From DASRFR01 sp035651455 (GTDB lineage Bacteria; Acidobacteriota; Terriglobia; Terriglobales; Acidobacteriaceae), in NCBI GenBank assembly GCA_035651455.1, contig DASRFR010000047.1, positions 996,115 to 1,060,114 on the forward strand: a stretch of 64,000 bases of DNA, written 5' to 3'. A program made the position numbers and the translations under genes. The notes under the pieces were generated by a model that saw nothing but the letters and a program-made list of their open reading frames with translations, ran no database searches and was not told where the DNA came from. Position 1 is the stretch's first letter. Each line of letters starts with the position of its first letter. Positions 41,285-50,799 of the stretch are shown here, one piece after another.

Positions 41285-42736
41285 GTGGCGCACACAGAAA
41301 ATTCAACGACTGCAGTACGCTTACTATTCGTCACCAGGCAGGCCGCCGAGTTTCTGCCTTTGAGTGCTCTAGTACAGGCGAACTCGTGGAAGCTGGAGCG
41401 GGCCGATAGCGGGCTGGAAGTTCTGGAGCGCATCCAGTCGGGCGATGCGCCGCAGCTAATCTTGCTTGAATTAAGGCGTGGTGAAAGCGATTGCCTTCAC
41501 ACGCTCCGCTGGATTCGCCGGGTTCGCCCCGAATTGCCGGTCGTCCTGCTGTCCGACGCTGAAAACAACGAGCAAATAGTTGAAGCCGTTCGTTTGGGAG
41601 CTCAGGACTATATCCTAAGGCCTTGCGACACTGAAGCCTTGGAGAAAGTCCTGCAGCGGCATCTCTCACGCACGCTTGTCGAAACCGGCGATGTGGCCAG
41701 TGAGTCGATTGAGTGCCTGGGTGACGATCTCTTCTTTGTCTCAGCAAGCGAATCCACCCGCAGGTTGCGAGCGCGAGCCGAGTTGCTGGCCCAGATCAAT
41801 GTGCCGGTTCTGATCGTCGGAGAAAACGGGAGCGGCAAGGAAATGACTGCCAGGCTCATCCATAAGCTTTCCGTACGTTCCGGGTTCAAGTTCGCAAAGA
41901 TCAATTGCGGTGCACTGCCTGGGGAACTGCTGGACAGTGAATTATTCGGTTATGAGCGTGGGGCAGTGAACGGCGCACCCCGTACGAAGCAGGGGAAACT
42001 CGAAACCTGCAAAGGTGGCACGCTGTTCCTCGAAGATATCGCGGAGATGCCCGCCCCGCTGCAATCCAAGCTGGTCCGGGTCTTGCAGGACAATCAATTT
42101 TTCCGCTCGGGAAACGAAGAGCCTATCCCGGTCGATGTGCGGATCATCGCCTCGACTAATCTGGATGCAGAAAAGCTGGTCAGCCAAAGACGGTTGCGCG
42201 AGGATCTCTACTATCGCTTAAGCGCGTTCACTCTGCAGGTTCCACCGCTGCGCCAGCGAAAAGAAGAGATTCCGGTATTACTCGGCCATTTGATCAGCCG
42301 CATGGCCAAGCATTACGCGTTGGCGCCGAGAGTGATTTCCCCTTCAGTGATGGACATTTGCCAGGAGCACTCCTGGCCTGGAAACTTGCAGGAGCTGGAA
42401 AATTTTGCCAAGCGATACCTGGTGATGGGCGACAACTCGCTGGAAAGCGAGCTGCGAGTCGAGATTAATCCTTTGGAAGGCAAACCGGAGAAAGCTGCTA
42501 CTCGACATGCAGCGGGCAGCCTGAAGTCTCTGGTGCGGAGTGCCAAAGGCGAAGCGGAGCGGAATGCCATCTCCGGCGCCCTCGAACAGACGCACTGGAA
42601 TCGCAAGGCAGCAGCTCGATTACTGAGCATCAGTTATCGCGCATTGCTCTACAAAATCCAGGAATACCAAATCGCTCCGCCCGACTATGTTGCCGAATTT
42701 GCAGCGGATTTCGGGGCCCGGAGCAGAAACCAGTAA
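41285..42736 (+). CDS. NtrC-like Fis-family regulator of the EPS locus, degenerate receiver and GAFTGA loop
   Basis: A 483-aa protein with a receiver-like domain (about 10-125), AAA+ domain (about 150-385) and Fis-type helix-turn-helix at the C-terminus (NRKAAARLLSISYRALLYKI). Walker A is GENGSGKE. The receiver has Glu62 in place of the phospho-Asp (LILLELRR) and Arg for the conserved Lys. The sigma-54 contact loop reads GAVNGA (226-231) rather than GAFTGA, and Walker B reads LFLEDIAEM rather than L-F-L-D-E. It resembles PrsR-type regulators of exosortase-A-associated EPS loci but may act without sigma-54. A GTG start with GAGG upstream is used; the stop overlaps a TAATG at the next open frame. 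Confidence 0.85.
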   Translation: MAHTENSTTAVRLLFVTRQAAEFLPLSALVQANSWKLERADSGLEVLERIQSGDAPQLILLELRRGESDCLHTLRWIRRVRPELPVVLLSDAENNEQIVEAVRLGAQDYILRPCDTEALEKVLQRHLSRTLVETGDVASESIECLGDDLFFVSASESTRRLRARAELLAQINVPVLIVGENGSGKEMTARLIHKLSVRSGFKFAKINCGALPGELLDSELFGYERGAVNGAPRTKQGKLETCKGGTLFLEDIAEMPAPLQSKLVRVLQDNQFFRSGNEEPIPVDVRIIASTNLDAEKLVSQRRLREDLYYRLSAFTLQVPPLRQRKEEIPVLLGHLISRMAKHYALAPRVISPSVMDICQEHSWPGNLQELENFAKRYLVMGDNSLESELRVEINPLEGKPEKAATRHAAGSLKSLVRSAKGEAERNAISGALEQTHWNRKAAARLLSISYRALLYKIQEYQIAPPDYVAEFAADFGARSRNQ

Positions 42737-42780
42737 TGAAAATGTCTCCGCAAACACTCAGCTCTAGAGGGAGGTCGTTT

Positions 42781-43452
42781 ATGCAGTACAGAAGTTCTCG
42801 GAGACCGGCTTGCATTTTAGGCTTGTGCGTTTTGCTCAGCGGCTTGTGGGCGGTAGCACAGAATCCGTCGTCCTCCAAAACAAACGAACAGTCAAAGCTT
42901 CTACCTGCGGTGGGTACAAACGCAGACGTCGCTCCGGTCCGTGTGTCGGATCCCAAAACCCAAGACGAAGGCTACGTGATCGGTCCAGATGATGTTTTGG
43001 CGGTGAACGTCTGGAAAGAGCCAGAAGTCTCACGCTCGGTGCCTGTACGCTCCGATGGAAAGATCTCGCTGCCATTAGCGGGAGAAGTTCAAGCCAGCGG
43101 CCAGACTCCGAAACAGTTGGAACGAGAGATTGCCGCAAAACTGAAGAACTACATTTCGGAGCCGGAAGTCACTGTCATAGTTCAGGAGATCAAAAGCCAA
43201 CGAATTAATATTCTCGGAATGGTTGCAAAGCCGGGCTCCTATCTACTCAGTAACAACATGACTGCGCTGGATGCAATTGCTCTCGCCGGCGGGTTCCGTG
43301 ATTTTGCCAAGCAGAAGTCGATCTACATTCTGCGGCAGAGCGCGGATGGCAGCCAAAAACGTCTGCCGTTTAACTACAAGGATGTCATCAAGGGCAAGAA
43401 TTCCGAGCAGAATATCAGGCTCGAGCCGAAAGACACGATCGTCATTCCGTGA
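42781..43452 (+). CDS. Polysaccharide export protein (Wza/SLBB family)
   Basis: A 223-aa outer-membrane-associated export protein with signal peptide (ACILGLCVLLSGLWAVAQ), the polysaccharide biosynthesis/export domain (YVIGPDDVLAVNVWKEPEVSRSVPVRSDGKI type start, split here for brevity at GPDDVL and VPVRSDG) and an SLBB-like part (INILGMVAKPGSYLL). The ATG at 42781 has GGGAGG 6 bases upstream; the ATG at 42736 overlaps the regulator's stop and is the alternative. No clear lipobox is seen. It is the first structural gene of the EPS locus and overlaps the next frame at its 3' end. Confidence 0.9.
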   Translation: MQYRSSRRPACILGLCVLLSGLWAVAQNPSSSKTNEQSKLLPAVGTNADVAPVRVSDPKTQDEGYVIGPDDVLAVNVWKEPEVSRSVPVRSDGKISLPLAGEVQASGQTPKQLEREIAAKLKNYISEPEVTVIVQEIKSQRINILGMVAKPGSYLLSNNMTALDAIALAGGFRDFAKQKSIYILRQSADGSQKRLPFNYKDVIKGKNSEQNIRLEPKDTIVIP

Positions 43453-43460
43453 GGATAACT

Positions 43461-44789
43461 ATGTCCATACGAGCGTGTTTAGGCACTCTCTTAGTTATGT
43501 CTCTGCCGCTCTTGGCACAGAACAGCTCTGGCACATCGGATGCAAGCCCAACGGGCGAAGATCGGATGGCGGTCCCGGCATCCGTCAACACCGAGGGGTA
43601 TTCTGTCGCTCTTGGCTCGGAGACCCGATCCAACTACGTGAGTGGAGCAATCAGCTTCACCAGCGCATACAGCGACAATATACTTGGCTCGGCCAACGGG
43701 AAGCCCGTTAGTGATGAGAGTTATTCGATTTCACCAAGCATATCTCTCGACAAGAGTACCCCGCGGCTGCAATCCATGTTTACCTACAGCCCGGGATTTA
43801 CGTTTTATCAGCATACGAGTGACCGCAACCAGGCGGATCACAACTTCACGACGCAGATCCAGTATTGGCTTAGTCCGCACGTCACCATAAGCCTGCAAGA
43901 CGCTTTTCACAAGACATCGAGCTTTTTCAATCAGCCCAATCCGACCGACAACCCGGTACCAGGCAGCATTCAACCGCCAACTGTCGCTGTCGTCGCGCCT
44001 GTTGCCGATCAACTCAGCAACACGGGCAGTGCACAATTGAATTATCAATTCGGTATCAACAGCATGGTGGGAGCCAGCGGCAGTTTCGGTAATCTTCATT
44101 ACCTGGATTCCGCCCAGGTTCCGGGATTATCAGACTCCAGTTCTAGCTCCGCTTCAGCGTTCTACAATCACCGCATATCGAAGAAGCATTACGTCGGCGC
44201 GACATACCAGTTTCAACGTATTCTGGCGTATCCTGCCGAGGGTCAAAGTGAAACGCTGACGCACGCCTTTCTCGGCTTCTACACCGTCTACCTGAAACCG
44301 AATCTGTCAATTTCGTTCTCAGGAGGACCGCAGCGTCTGGAGCTTACGTTAGCTCCGTTTCCAGTGACGCACTCGTGGTCTCCCGCGGCAACCGCCAGCG
44401 TGGGGTGGCAGAGTGGACATACGAGCTTGGCGGCCAGCTATGCACGAACTGTAACGGGTGGCGGAGGGCTAATCGCAGCCTATCACTCGAATAGCGCGAT
44501 CGCATCCATACGGCAGCAACTCACCCGTAATTGGAATGCAGGTATCAGTGGAGACTATTCGATTTACAAAGATGTCACCCCGCTGTTTTTCGCACCGCGT
44601 TCAGGTGGACACACGGTATCAGGTGGTGCATCTATTCAGCGGCAAGTGGGTGAACATTTGAGCATGGAAGCCGGCTACACCAGGATGTATCAGAGCTACG
44701 GCAACATCACGATCATCTCCACGACGCCCGACACTAATCGTGGCTGGATATCGATTTCTTATCATTTCGCGAGGCCACTCGGAAGATAG
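43461..44789 (+). CDS. EPS-associated outer-membrane beta-barrel protein
   Basis: A 442-aa protein with signal peptide (LGTLLVMSLPLLAQ) and a long run of alternating amphipathic strands rich in Ser, Gly, Tyr and Phe, ending in ISISYHFARPLGR. It resembles the outer-membrane barrels found next to export proteins in exosortase-A-type EPS loci, where they may form the polymer exit pore. GAGG lies 6 bases before the ATG at 43461, just 8 bases after the export-protein stop. A precise family is not certain. Confidence 0.7.
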   Translation: MSIRACLGTLLVMSLPLLAQNSSGTSDASPTGEDRMAVPASVNTEGYSVALGSETRSNYVSGAISFTSAYSDNILGSANGKPVSDESYSISPSISLDKSTPRLQSMFTYSPGFTFYQHTSDRNQADHNFTTQIQYWLSPHVTISLQDAFHKTSSFFNQPNPTDNPVPGSIQPPTVAVVAPVADQLSNTGSAQLNYQFGINSMVGASGSFGNLHYLDSAQVPGLSDSSSSSASAFYNHRISKKHYVGATYQFQRILAYPAEGQSETLTHAFLGFYTVYLKPNLSISFSGGPQRLELTLAPFPVTHSWSPAATASVGWQSGHTSLAASYARTVTGGGGLIAAYHSNSAIASIRQQLTRNWNAGISGDYSIYKDVTPLFFAPRSGGHTVSGGASIQRQVGEHLSMEAGYTRMYQSYGNITIISTTPDTNRGWISISYHFARPLGR

Positions 44790-44791
44790 AT

Positions 44792-46390
44792 ATGCCGGAA
44801 GACTTTGAAGAACAGAGTTCCGAAGGGCTGGACATCCAGCAATACTTGGGCATTGCTCGCAGGCGCCACCTGCATTTCCTTATTCCCTTGTTTGTCGGAT
44901 GGCTTGCGGTGTGGACGGCGAGCTGGGTTCTGCCACCACGTTATAAGTCCGGTACGCTAATACTGGTGGAACAGCCCAGCATGCCGAAAGATTATGTCAC
45001 CCCAAACATAAGCGACAACCTGCAGGAGAGATTGCAAACAATCACACAGCAAATTCTGAGCCGAACTCGCCTTCTGCAAATTGTCAAGGAATTGGACCTA
45101 TATTCGGGTCCGCATGCGGATGCCAACCTCGACGACAAGGTCGAGCACATGCGCAAGGACATCCAGATTGAACTGGTGCGCGATAACGGCAATCAAGTAA
45201 CCGCGTTCAACGTGTACTTCTCGTCGCGAGACCCGCACACAGCGCAGGCCGTCACCGGGAAACTGACGAACCTGTTCATCAATGAGAACCTCGAGGCGCG
45301 CCAACAGCAATCTGAGGACACGACGAAGTTTCTCGCCAGCCAACTCGAAAGTGCGCGGCAATCGCTCTCTGAGCAGGAAGAAAAAATCAGGGAATTCAAA
45401 GGACAGCACGTTGGCGAGCTTCCCTCACAATTGCAAAGCAATTTACAAATCCTAAGTGGGCTGCAGTCTCAGTTGCAGTCTGAAGAAGATGCAGTGAATA
45501 CGGCGAAGCAGCAGCGGGTTTATCTGGAAACACTGCTGAATCAGTACCGCTCGCTCGAGGGAAGCTCGAAGACTCCGGAGGGCGTTCCCATGGGATTGCC
45601 TGCCATTGACCAGCAGCTCGACAAACTGCGCAGTCAGCTGGCGGATCTAAGCTCTCGCTACACGGACAATCATCCTGACATCCGCAAACTGAAAGACCAA
45701 ATTGCCAAAACGGAAAAGACGCGGGATCAACTCCTTGCAGATTTGAAAGCCAAAAAGAACGAAACCGATGCAACCGCGTCTTCCAGTCAGGCTCTCGATG
45801 CCAGAGATTCCTCTCCAATACTTCAGCTCAAGGGACAGCTGCAATCGAACCAGATCGAAATCAAGAACAGGGAGCAGGCCATAGCCGGTCTGAAGGCAAG
45901 GCTCGGTGAATACCAGGGCCGCTTGAGTCAGGAGCCCATACGGGAGCAGCAATTGGCAGATCTGACCCGTGGCTATGAGCAATCCAAGTCCAATTACGAT
46001 GATCTGCTCAAAAAGAAGAACGAGTCGGCCATGGCTACAAGCATGGAACTGCTCCAGCAAGGCGAGCGGTTTCGTGTCCTGGATCCTCCTAGCTTGCCTG
46101 TGAAACCCGAATTTCCAAATCGGCTGAAGTTCTGTGGAATCGGACTGGGTCTGGGAATAGCGCTGGGCGTGGTTGTCGCCGGGGCATTCGAGATGATGGA
46201 TGACCGTGTCTACGACGAGAAAGAACTTAAGAAACTGTTGCCGATAGCCGTAATCTCTGAAATTCCGGAAATCGTGACTTCCGATGATGAGCGAGTTCTG
46301 AAACGTAAGACCTGGTTAGGATGGGCTACCGCTGCAACCGTCCTTGGAACTATACTGATCGGCTCGGCGCTGAGCTTCTTTCGCGGCTAG
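44792..46390 (+). CDS. Polysaccharide chain-length determinant (Wzz/XrtA-associated)
   Basis: A 532-aa inner-membrane protein with a first transmembrane span (about 31-51), a Wzz-type periplasmic N-domain, a long coiled-coil region (about 165-430, rich in Gln/Leu/Glu with SQLESARQSLSEQEEKIREF) and a second span pair near the C-terminus (FCGIGLGLGIALGVVVAGAF and TAATVLGTILIGSALSFF). The Pro-rich motif LDPPSLPVKPEFPN before the last spans is typical. It sets polymer length together with the ATPase and BY-kinase encoded next. Confidence 0.92.
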   Translation: MPEDFEEQSSEGLDIQQYLGIARRRHLHFLIPLFVGWLAVWTASWVLPPRYKSGTLILVEQPSMPKDYVTPNISDNLQERLQTITQQILSRTRLLQIVKELDLYSGPHADANLDDKVEHMRKDIQIELVRDNGNQVTAFNVYFSSRDPHTAQAVTGKLTNLFINENLEARQQQSEDTTKFLASQLESARQSLSEQEEKIREFKGQHVGELPSQLQSNLQILSGLQSQLQSEEDAVNTAKQQRVYLETLLNQYRSLEGSSKTPEGVPMGLPAIDQQLDKLRSQLADLSSRYTDNHPDIRKLKDQIAKTEKTRDQLLADLKAKKNETDATASSSQALDARDSSPILQLKGQLQSNQIEIKNREQAIAGLKARLGEYQGRLSQEPIREQQLADLTRGYEQSKSNYDDLLKKKNESAMATSMELLQQGERFRVLDPPSLPVKPEFPNRLKFCGIGLGLGIALGVVVAGAFEMMDDRVYDEKELKKLLPIAVISEIPEIVTSDDERVLKRKTWLGWATAATVLGTILIGSALSFFRG

Positions 46391-46399
46391 AGTGAGCGA

Positions 46400-47386
46400 A
46401 TGTACAAGTCTTTCTACAATCTGAAGCGGAACCCATTCGAGATTACTCCGGATCCGGCGTTCCTATTTCCCACGAGACGGCACAATGAAGCGCTGGCTGC
46501 GCTTTACTACGGCGTACGGCGGCACAAAGGATTCGTAGTCCTGACTGGAGAAGTAGGTACCGGAAAAACACTGCTGCTTCGGTGTCTTCTGCAACTGCTT
46601 AAACAAAGTAATGACATTGCGTATGCCTACCTCTTCAACAGCCGGCTGTCTTCGACTGAGTTTCTGCAATACATACTTAGCGATCTCGGTCATCCCGCAG
46701 CTGGCAAGAACAAGGGCGAGTTACTCCTGGATTTGAGTAACGTAGTTGTGTCGCGCGGCTTAAAAGGCTTGAATACCGTCCTCATTGTGGACGAAGCGCA
46801 CCATTTACCCCCGGACATTCTGGAGGAGATTCGCCTTCTCACGAACCTGGAAACGACGCAACAGAAACTACTCCAGATCCTGCTGGTTGGTCAGCCCGAA
46901 CTGGATGCAAAACTGGATTCGGTGTCGTTGCGCCAGCTGAAACAACGTATCGCTCTTCGGGCCCATCTCACGCCTTTGGATGCAGAAGAGACGAAGGGTT
47001 ACATCGAGCGGCGCTTGCAGATCGCCGGGTCAGACTTGCAACATACGTTGTTTCCCCCTCAGACAATAGCCGCGGTGCATGTTTACTCCCGAGGTTTCCC
47101 GCGGCTAATCAACACCATTTGCGAAAACGCACTGATTGCAGCGTATGCGCAACACTTGCCGGCAGTGACTGCCGACATCATCAGCGATATTGCCCGCGAT
47201 TTTCGCCTCGACGTGGTGCATTCTTCCGAAATCGAGGCTCCAACGCCTGTCGAGGAAAGCGATGTAGGACAGGCGGTCCAGACCTTGCTGAACCTGTATG
47301 CCTCGTTAAAGAAACCGCAATCGCAAAGGTCGGATCTGCACAGTTCTTTAGGTTCTCGAGTCACCAAACATGAGCCATATATTTGA
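46400..47386 (+). CDS. EPS-locus AAA ATPase (XrtA-associated, ExeA-like)
   Basis: A 328-aa cytosolic ATPase: the start YNLKRNPFEITPDPAFLF is characteristic of the ExeA-like/exosortase-A-associated ATPase family. Walker A is GEVGTGKT, Walker B is LIVDEAHHL and a sensor region (LLQILLVGQPELD) follows. Its role in EPS assembly is not settled. It overlaps the BY-kinase gene by 17 bases. Confidence 0.9.
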   Translation: MYKSFYNLKRNPFEITPDPAFLFPTRRHNEALAALYYGVRRHKGFVVLTGEVGTGKTLLLRCLLQLLKQSNDIAYAYLFNSRLSSTEFLQYILSDLGHPAAGKNKGELLLDLSNVVVSRGLKGLNTVLIVDEAHHLPPDILEEIRLLTNLETTQQKLLQILLVGQPELDAKLDSVSLRQLKQRIALRAHLTPLDAEETKGYIERRLQIAGSDLQHTLFPPQTIAAVHVYSRGFPRLINTICENALIAAYAQHLPAVTADIISDIARDFRLDVVHSSEIEAPTPVEESDVGQAVQTLLNLYASLKKPQSQRSDLHSSLGSRVTKHEPYI

Positions 47387-48305
47387 CGCGCTGCAACGCC
47401 AAGAAGCGGAACGTTCGGGCATTGATCCGTCAACCCTGAGCGTCGCGACTGAGCTATTGCAGATGGCTGAGCGGACAGTACAAACTCCCGAGCCCATTTC
47501 AGTACCACCGCAATCGATTCCAGCTGTTCCAGATCTTGACCAAGTACCTGTCGCGAACGAGTTTGAATCGTTGCCACTGGCTATCCCTCCACAGAGCCGC
47601 CTGGTGTCACTTACGGATAAGGACAGTCTCGCCGCGGAGAAGTTCCGTTACCTCGGAGTGCGTCTGCGGCAACAGCAGCAGAATCGGCCTCTCAAGAAGG
47701 TGTTGATTACGAGCACCATTCCGGAAGAAGGAAAGAGCATGGTCGCGGCCAATCTGGCCTGCACATTGGCCCGTCGCAAGCAGCAAAGGACGCTGCTCAT
47801 CGATGGAGACCTGCGACGGCCTACTTTGGCAAAGCAGTTTGGCTTACCGAAAGTGCCGGGATTGAGCGAATGGCTGCAACGCGGCACCGGGCCCGTCAAA
47901 AATATTTACCGTCTGGAAGCAGCGGGGATTTGGATTCTCCCCGCCGGAAGCGCACCTCAGAACGCACTGGAGCTGATGCAGACCGGAGCGCTATCCGCAA
48001 TGATGAAAGAACTAAGCTCACGATTTGACTGGATTATCATCGATTCTCCTCCCCTGCTTCCGCTTGCGGACACCAGCGTTTGGGTTCGGCTCGCGGATAG
48101 AGTTCTTCTGGTATCGCGCGAAGGCAAGACAGAGAAACAACAATTAAAGCGCGGCCTGGAGGCACTCGATCAATCTAAGCTTCTCGGAGCCGTGATTAAC
48201 AGCACCAGCAGCATGGTTCATAGCGATTACTACTATCGCTATGCTCAGCAAGGCGGGCCCTCGCGAAAGCAACCTGAAACCGTCATCCCCCCGGACGAGC
48301 AATAG
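47370..48305 (+). CDS. Bacterial tyrosine kinase (BY-kinase, CpsD/Wzc C-domain type)
   Basis: A 311-aa P-loop kinase without membrane anchor. After a variable N-terminal linker it has Walker A (STIPEEGKSM), Walker A' (LLIDGDLRRP) and Walker B (WIIIDSPP), and a short C-terminal tyrosine cluster (SDYYYRYAQ), the autophosphorylation site. The start MSHIFDALQRQEAER is typical of the exosortase-A-associated type. It should be activated by the chain-length protein encoded two genes upstream. Confidence 0.92.
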   Translation: MSHIFDALQRQEAERSGIDPSTLSVATELLQMAERTVQTPEPISVPPQSIPAVPDLDQVPVANEFESLPLAIPPQSRLVSLTDKDSLAAEKFRYLGVRLRQQQQNRPLKKVLITSTIPEEGKSMVAANLACTLARRKQQRTLLIDGDLRRPTLAKQFGLPKVPGLSEWLQRGTGPVKNIYRLEAAGIWILPAGSAPQNALELMQTGALSAMMKELSSRFDWIIIDSPPLLPLADTSVWVRLADRVLLVSREGKTEKQQLKRGLEALDQSKLLGAVINSTSSMVHSDYYYRYAQQGGPSRKQPETVIPPDEQ

Positions 48306-48427
48306 GCGTAGTTTCCTAACCGCTGTTCCCCCTACGAAGGCGTGAGCGTTACTGCTGTTCTTCCCCCGCATGACGGTGCATGCAGCACCTACTAAGAAAA
48401 AGAGCGAGAGAAGAAGGAGAGCAAGCC

Positions 48428-49573
48428 GTGAATGTACGTCGCCGCGATAACGGATTACTTCTGGCCGCCGAGAAAGTGGCGCTTGGTGAACGTAGCGTCC
48501 TGACTGAAGAGACGTTCCAAAGAATGATGGCGCTGGAGCGGAAGAGGAGCGAGCGTTCTCGAAAGCCTTTCATTCTGATGCTGCTGGACATGGGTGAACA
48601 GCAGACCTCCGCGAAGAATGAGAAGGCGTTGGTTAAGATTGCGACCGCTTTGGCGGCAAACACCCGTGAAACCGACCTGACCGGATGGCATCAGGAGAAT
48701 CGCGTAATCGGCGTCATGTTCACCGAGATCGGACTCGAAGACCGCAGCGTGACGCTTCGCATCATGATCGACAGGATCACGGAAACATTGCGCGACAATC
48801 TGACTTTCGAACAGTTTAATCGCGTGAGAATTTCCTTCCATGTATTCCCCGAGGATTGGGATCAAGATGCCAACCAGCGGCAAAGCAATCCGACTCTCTA
48901 TCCCGACCTGGTCAAGCGTGATGAGTCCAGGCGCTATTTTCGAGTAATAAAGCGGAGCATGGACGTAACCGGCAGCCTGGTGGCGCTTCTGATCTTCGCG
49001 CCTCTATTGCTGGTCATCGCTTTCGCCGTCAAACTGACGTCGAAAGGTCCTATTCTGTTTCGGCAACGGCGGGTCGGACAGCATGGTGAGCCCTTCGTGT
49101 TCTTGAAATTTCGTTCTATGTATGTCGGTAACAACGCCAGCATCCACCAGGAATATGTGAAAAAACTGATCGCGGGAAAAGCGGAGAAGCATCCCTCGAA
49201 TGGCAATGGCGCGGGCGTGTACAAACTGACCAAAGATCCCCGCGTCACTCCGATAGGCGCTTTCCTGCGCAAAACCAGTCTGGATGAACTACCCCAATTT
49301 TTTAACGTTTTGAGAGGGGATATGTCCCTGGTGGGACCCCGTCCGCCGGTTCCGTACGAGGTGGAAGCCTACGACGTGTGGCACCGGTGCAGACTTTTGG
49401 AAGCAAAGCCTGGCATTACCGGTTTGTGGCAGGTTAACGGTCGCAGCCGGGTGAAATTCGACGATATGGTTCGTCTCGATCTGCAATATGCCCGTACCTG
49501 GTCTCCCTGGATGGATATCAAGATTCTGCTGCGCACTCCGGGCGCGGTAGTCCTTGGTGAAGGTGCTCACTAA
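48428..49573 (+). CDS. Undecaprenyl-phosphate sugar phosphotransferase with GGDEF-like N-terminal domain
   Basis: A protein of about 381 aa. The N-terminal part (about 20-140) has a degenerate GGDEF-like pattern (RKPFILMLLDMGE, ANTRETDLTGWHQENRVIGVMF) with no GG(D/E)EF motif. Then come one membrane span (GSLVALLIFAPLLLVIAFAV) and the sugar transferase core: LFRQRRVGQHG, FLRKTSLDELPQFFNVLRGDMSLVGPRP and KPGITGLWQVNGRSR. It loads the first sugar phosphate onto the lipid carrier. The GTG at 48428 has AAGGAG 8 bases upstream; an ATG at 48380 has no such site. Confidence 0.87.
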   Translation: MNVRRRDNGLLLAAEKVALGERSVLTEETFQRMMALERKRSERSRKPFILMLLDMGEQQTSAKNEKALVKIATALAANTRETDLTGWHQENRVIGVMFTEIGLEDRSVTLRIMIDRITETLRDNLTFEQFNRVRISFHVFPEDWDQDANQRQSNPTLYPDLVKRDESRRYFRVIKRSMDVTGSLVALLIFAPLLLVIAFAVKLTSKGPILFRQRRVGQHGEPFVFLKFRSMYVGNNASIHQEYVKKLIAGKAEKHPSNGNGAGVYKLTKDPRVTPIGAFLRKTSLDELPQFFNVLRGDMSLVGPRPPVPYEVEAYDVWHRCRLLEAKPGITGLWQVNGRSRVKFDDMVRLDLQYARTWSPWMDIKILLRTPGAVVLGEGAH

Positions 49574-49640
49574 CCGAGCTGTCCCCCGTTTTACGTCGGC
49601 CTCTCCCATAGCACATCCTGAACAAAAGGATTTTAATTCT

Positions 49641-50705
49641 ATGGCTACCTATTTAGCGAAGCCTGACAGCCTGGATACTTTGAAAGATAGTCAGGGCGAA
49701 CATGTCGTCAAATTCGGGGTCATTGGCTACGGCTATTGGGGCCCCAACGTGGTTCGCAACCTGAATCAGTTGGAGGAGGCCCAAGTCGTCACGGTCTGCG
49801 ACAAAAGTCCGGCAGCGAGAAAACGCATTCACAAGGCGTACCCCCAGGTCCAGCTGACTTCCGATGCTGCCGAGTTGATGACATCTCCGGATATCGATGC
49901 CATCGCTGTCGTGACCCCAGTATGGACTCACTATGAGCTGGCCAAAACTGCGCTGGAGAACGGCAAGCACATCTTCGTGGAGAAACCTTTCACCAGTAAT
50001 GTGGCGCAGGCGGAGGAACTGATCGAGCTCGCGGCACGGAAGAATCTGAAGATCATGGTCGACCACACGTTCCTCTTCACAGGAGCAGTCAGAAAGATCA
50101 GGGAGCTTTTGGATGAAAATGCGTTGGGCAAGCTGTATTACTATGATTCAACGCGGGTAAACCTTGGATTGTTCCAGCATGATATCAATGTTCTCTGGGA
50201 CCTGGCGCCCCATGATCTATCCATCATGGACTACCTCATCCAGGAAAGTCCCGAAGCCATTGTGGCCACGGGCCAGACTCACCTGAATGGGTTAGAAGAT
50301 ATCGCATTCATCACAGTGTACTTCCCCGATAAAATCATTGCCCATCTGAATGTAAACTGGCTTTCTCCAGTCAAAGTACGCACGACTTTGTTGGGTGGTG
50401 AGAAGAAGATGCTGGTATGGAATGACCTCGAGGCCGACGAGAAGGTGAAAATTTACGATAAGGGCGTAAAAGTCACCAGTCAGGAGGGCGTCTATGACCT
50501 CCTGGTAAATTACCGCTCGGGCGACATGTGGGCGCCGAAAATCGAACAGGTCGAGGCACTACACCGGGAACTTTCCTACTTCGTCGATTGCATAGTCAAC
50601 GATAAAGCGCCCATCAATGATGGTGAAGCCGGATTGCGCGTCGTGAGCATGTTAGAAGCAGCTAGTAAGTCTCTTCGGGACCGTGGAGCACTGGTTTACC
50701 TCTGA
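49641..50705 (+). CDS. Gfo/Idh/MocA oxidoreductase (WlbA/WbpB-like)
   Basis: A 354-aa NAD(P)-dependent sugar oxidoreductase: Rossmann motif GYGYWGPNVVRN, the EKP signature in FVEKPFTSN and the catalytic-region DLAPHDLSIMDY. Together with the acetyltransferase and aminotransferase that follow, it matches the WbpB-WbpD-WbpE route for a 3-acetamido-3-deoxy sugar nucleotide, where it oxidises C3. The ATG at 49641 is preferred over the earlier start, which would overlap the sugar transferase gene. Confidence 0.85.
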   Translation: MATYLAKPDSLDTLKDSQGEHVVKFGVIGYGYWGPNVVRNLNQLEEAQVVTVCDKSPAARKRIHKAYPQVQLTSDAAELMTSPDIDAIAVVTPVWTHYELAKTALENGKHIFVEKPFTSNVAQAEELIELAARKNLKIMVDHTFLFTGAVRKIRELLDENALGKLYYYDSTRVNLGLFQHDINVLWDLAPHDLSIMDYLIQESPEAIVATGQTHLNGLEDIAFITVYFPDKIIAHLNVNWLSPVKVRTTLLGGEKKMLVWNDLEADEKVKIYDKGVKVTSQEGVYDLLVNYRSGDMWAPKIEQVEALHRELSYFVDCIVNDKAPINDGEAGLRVVSMLEAASKSLRDRGALVYL

Positions 50706-50799
50706 AGCGCTTGTCCCTGGTCCTTAGCGGCGGAGCTATATAGGACCATTCGATCTTCCCCCTTTCCCAATTACAACGTCACCTTAAGAGGACTTTATC

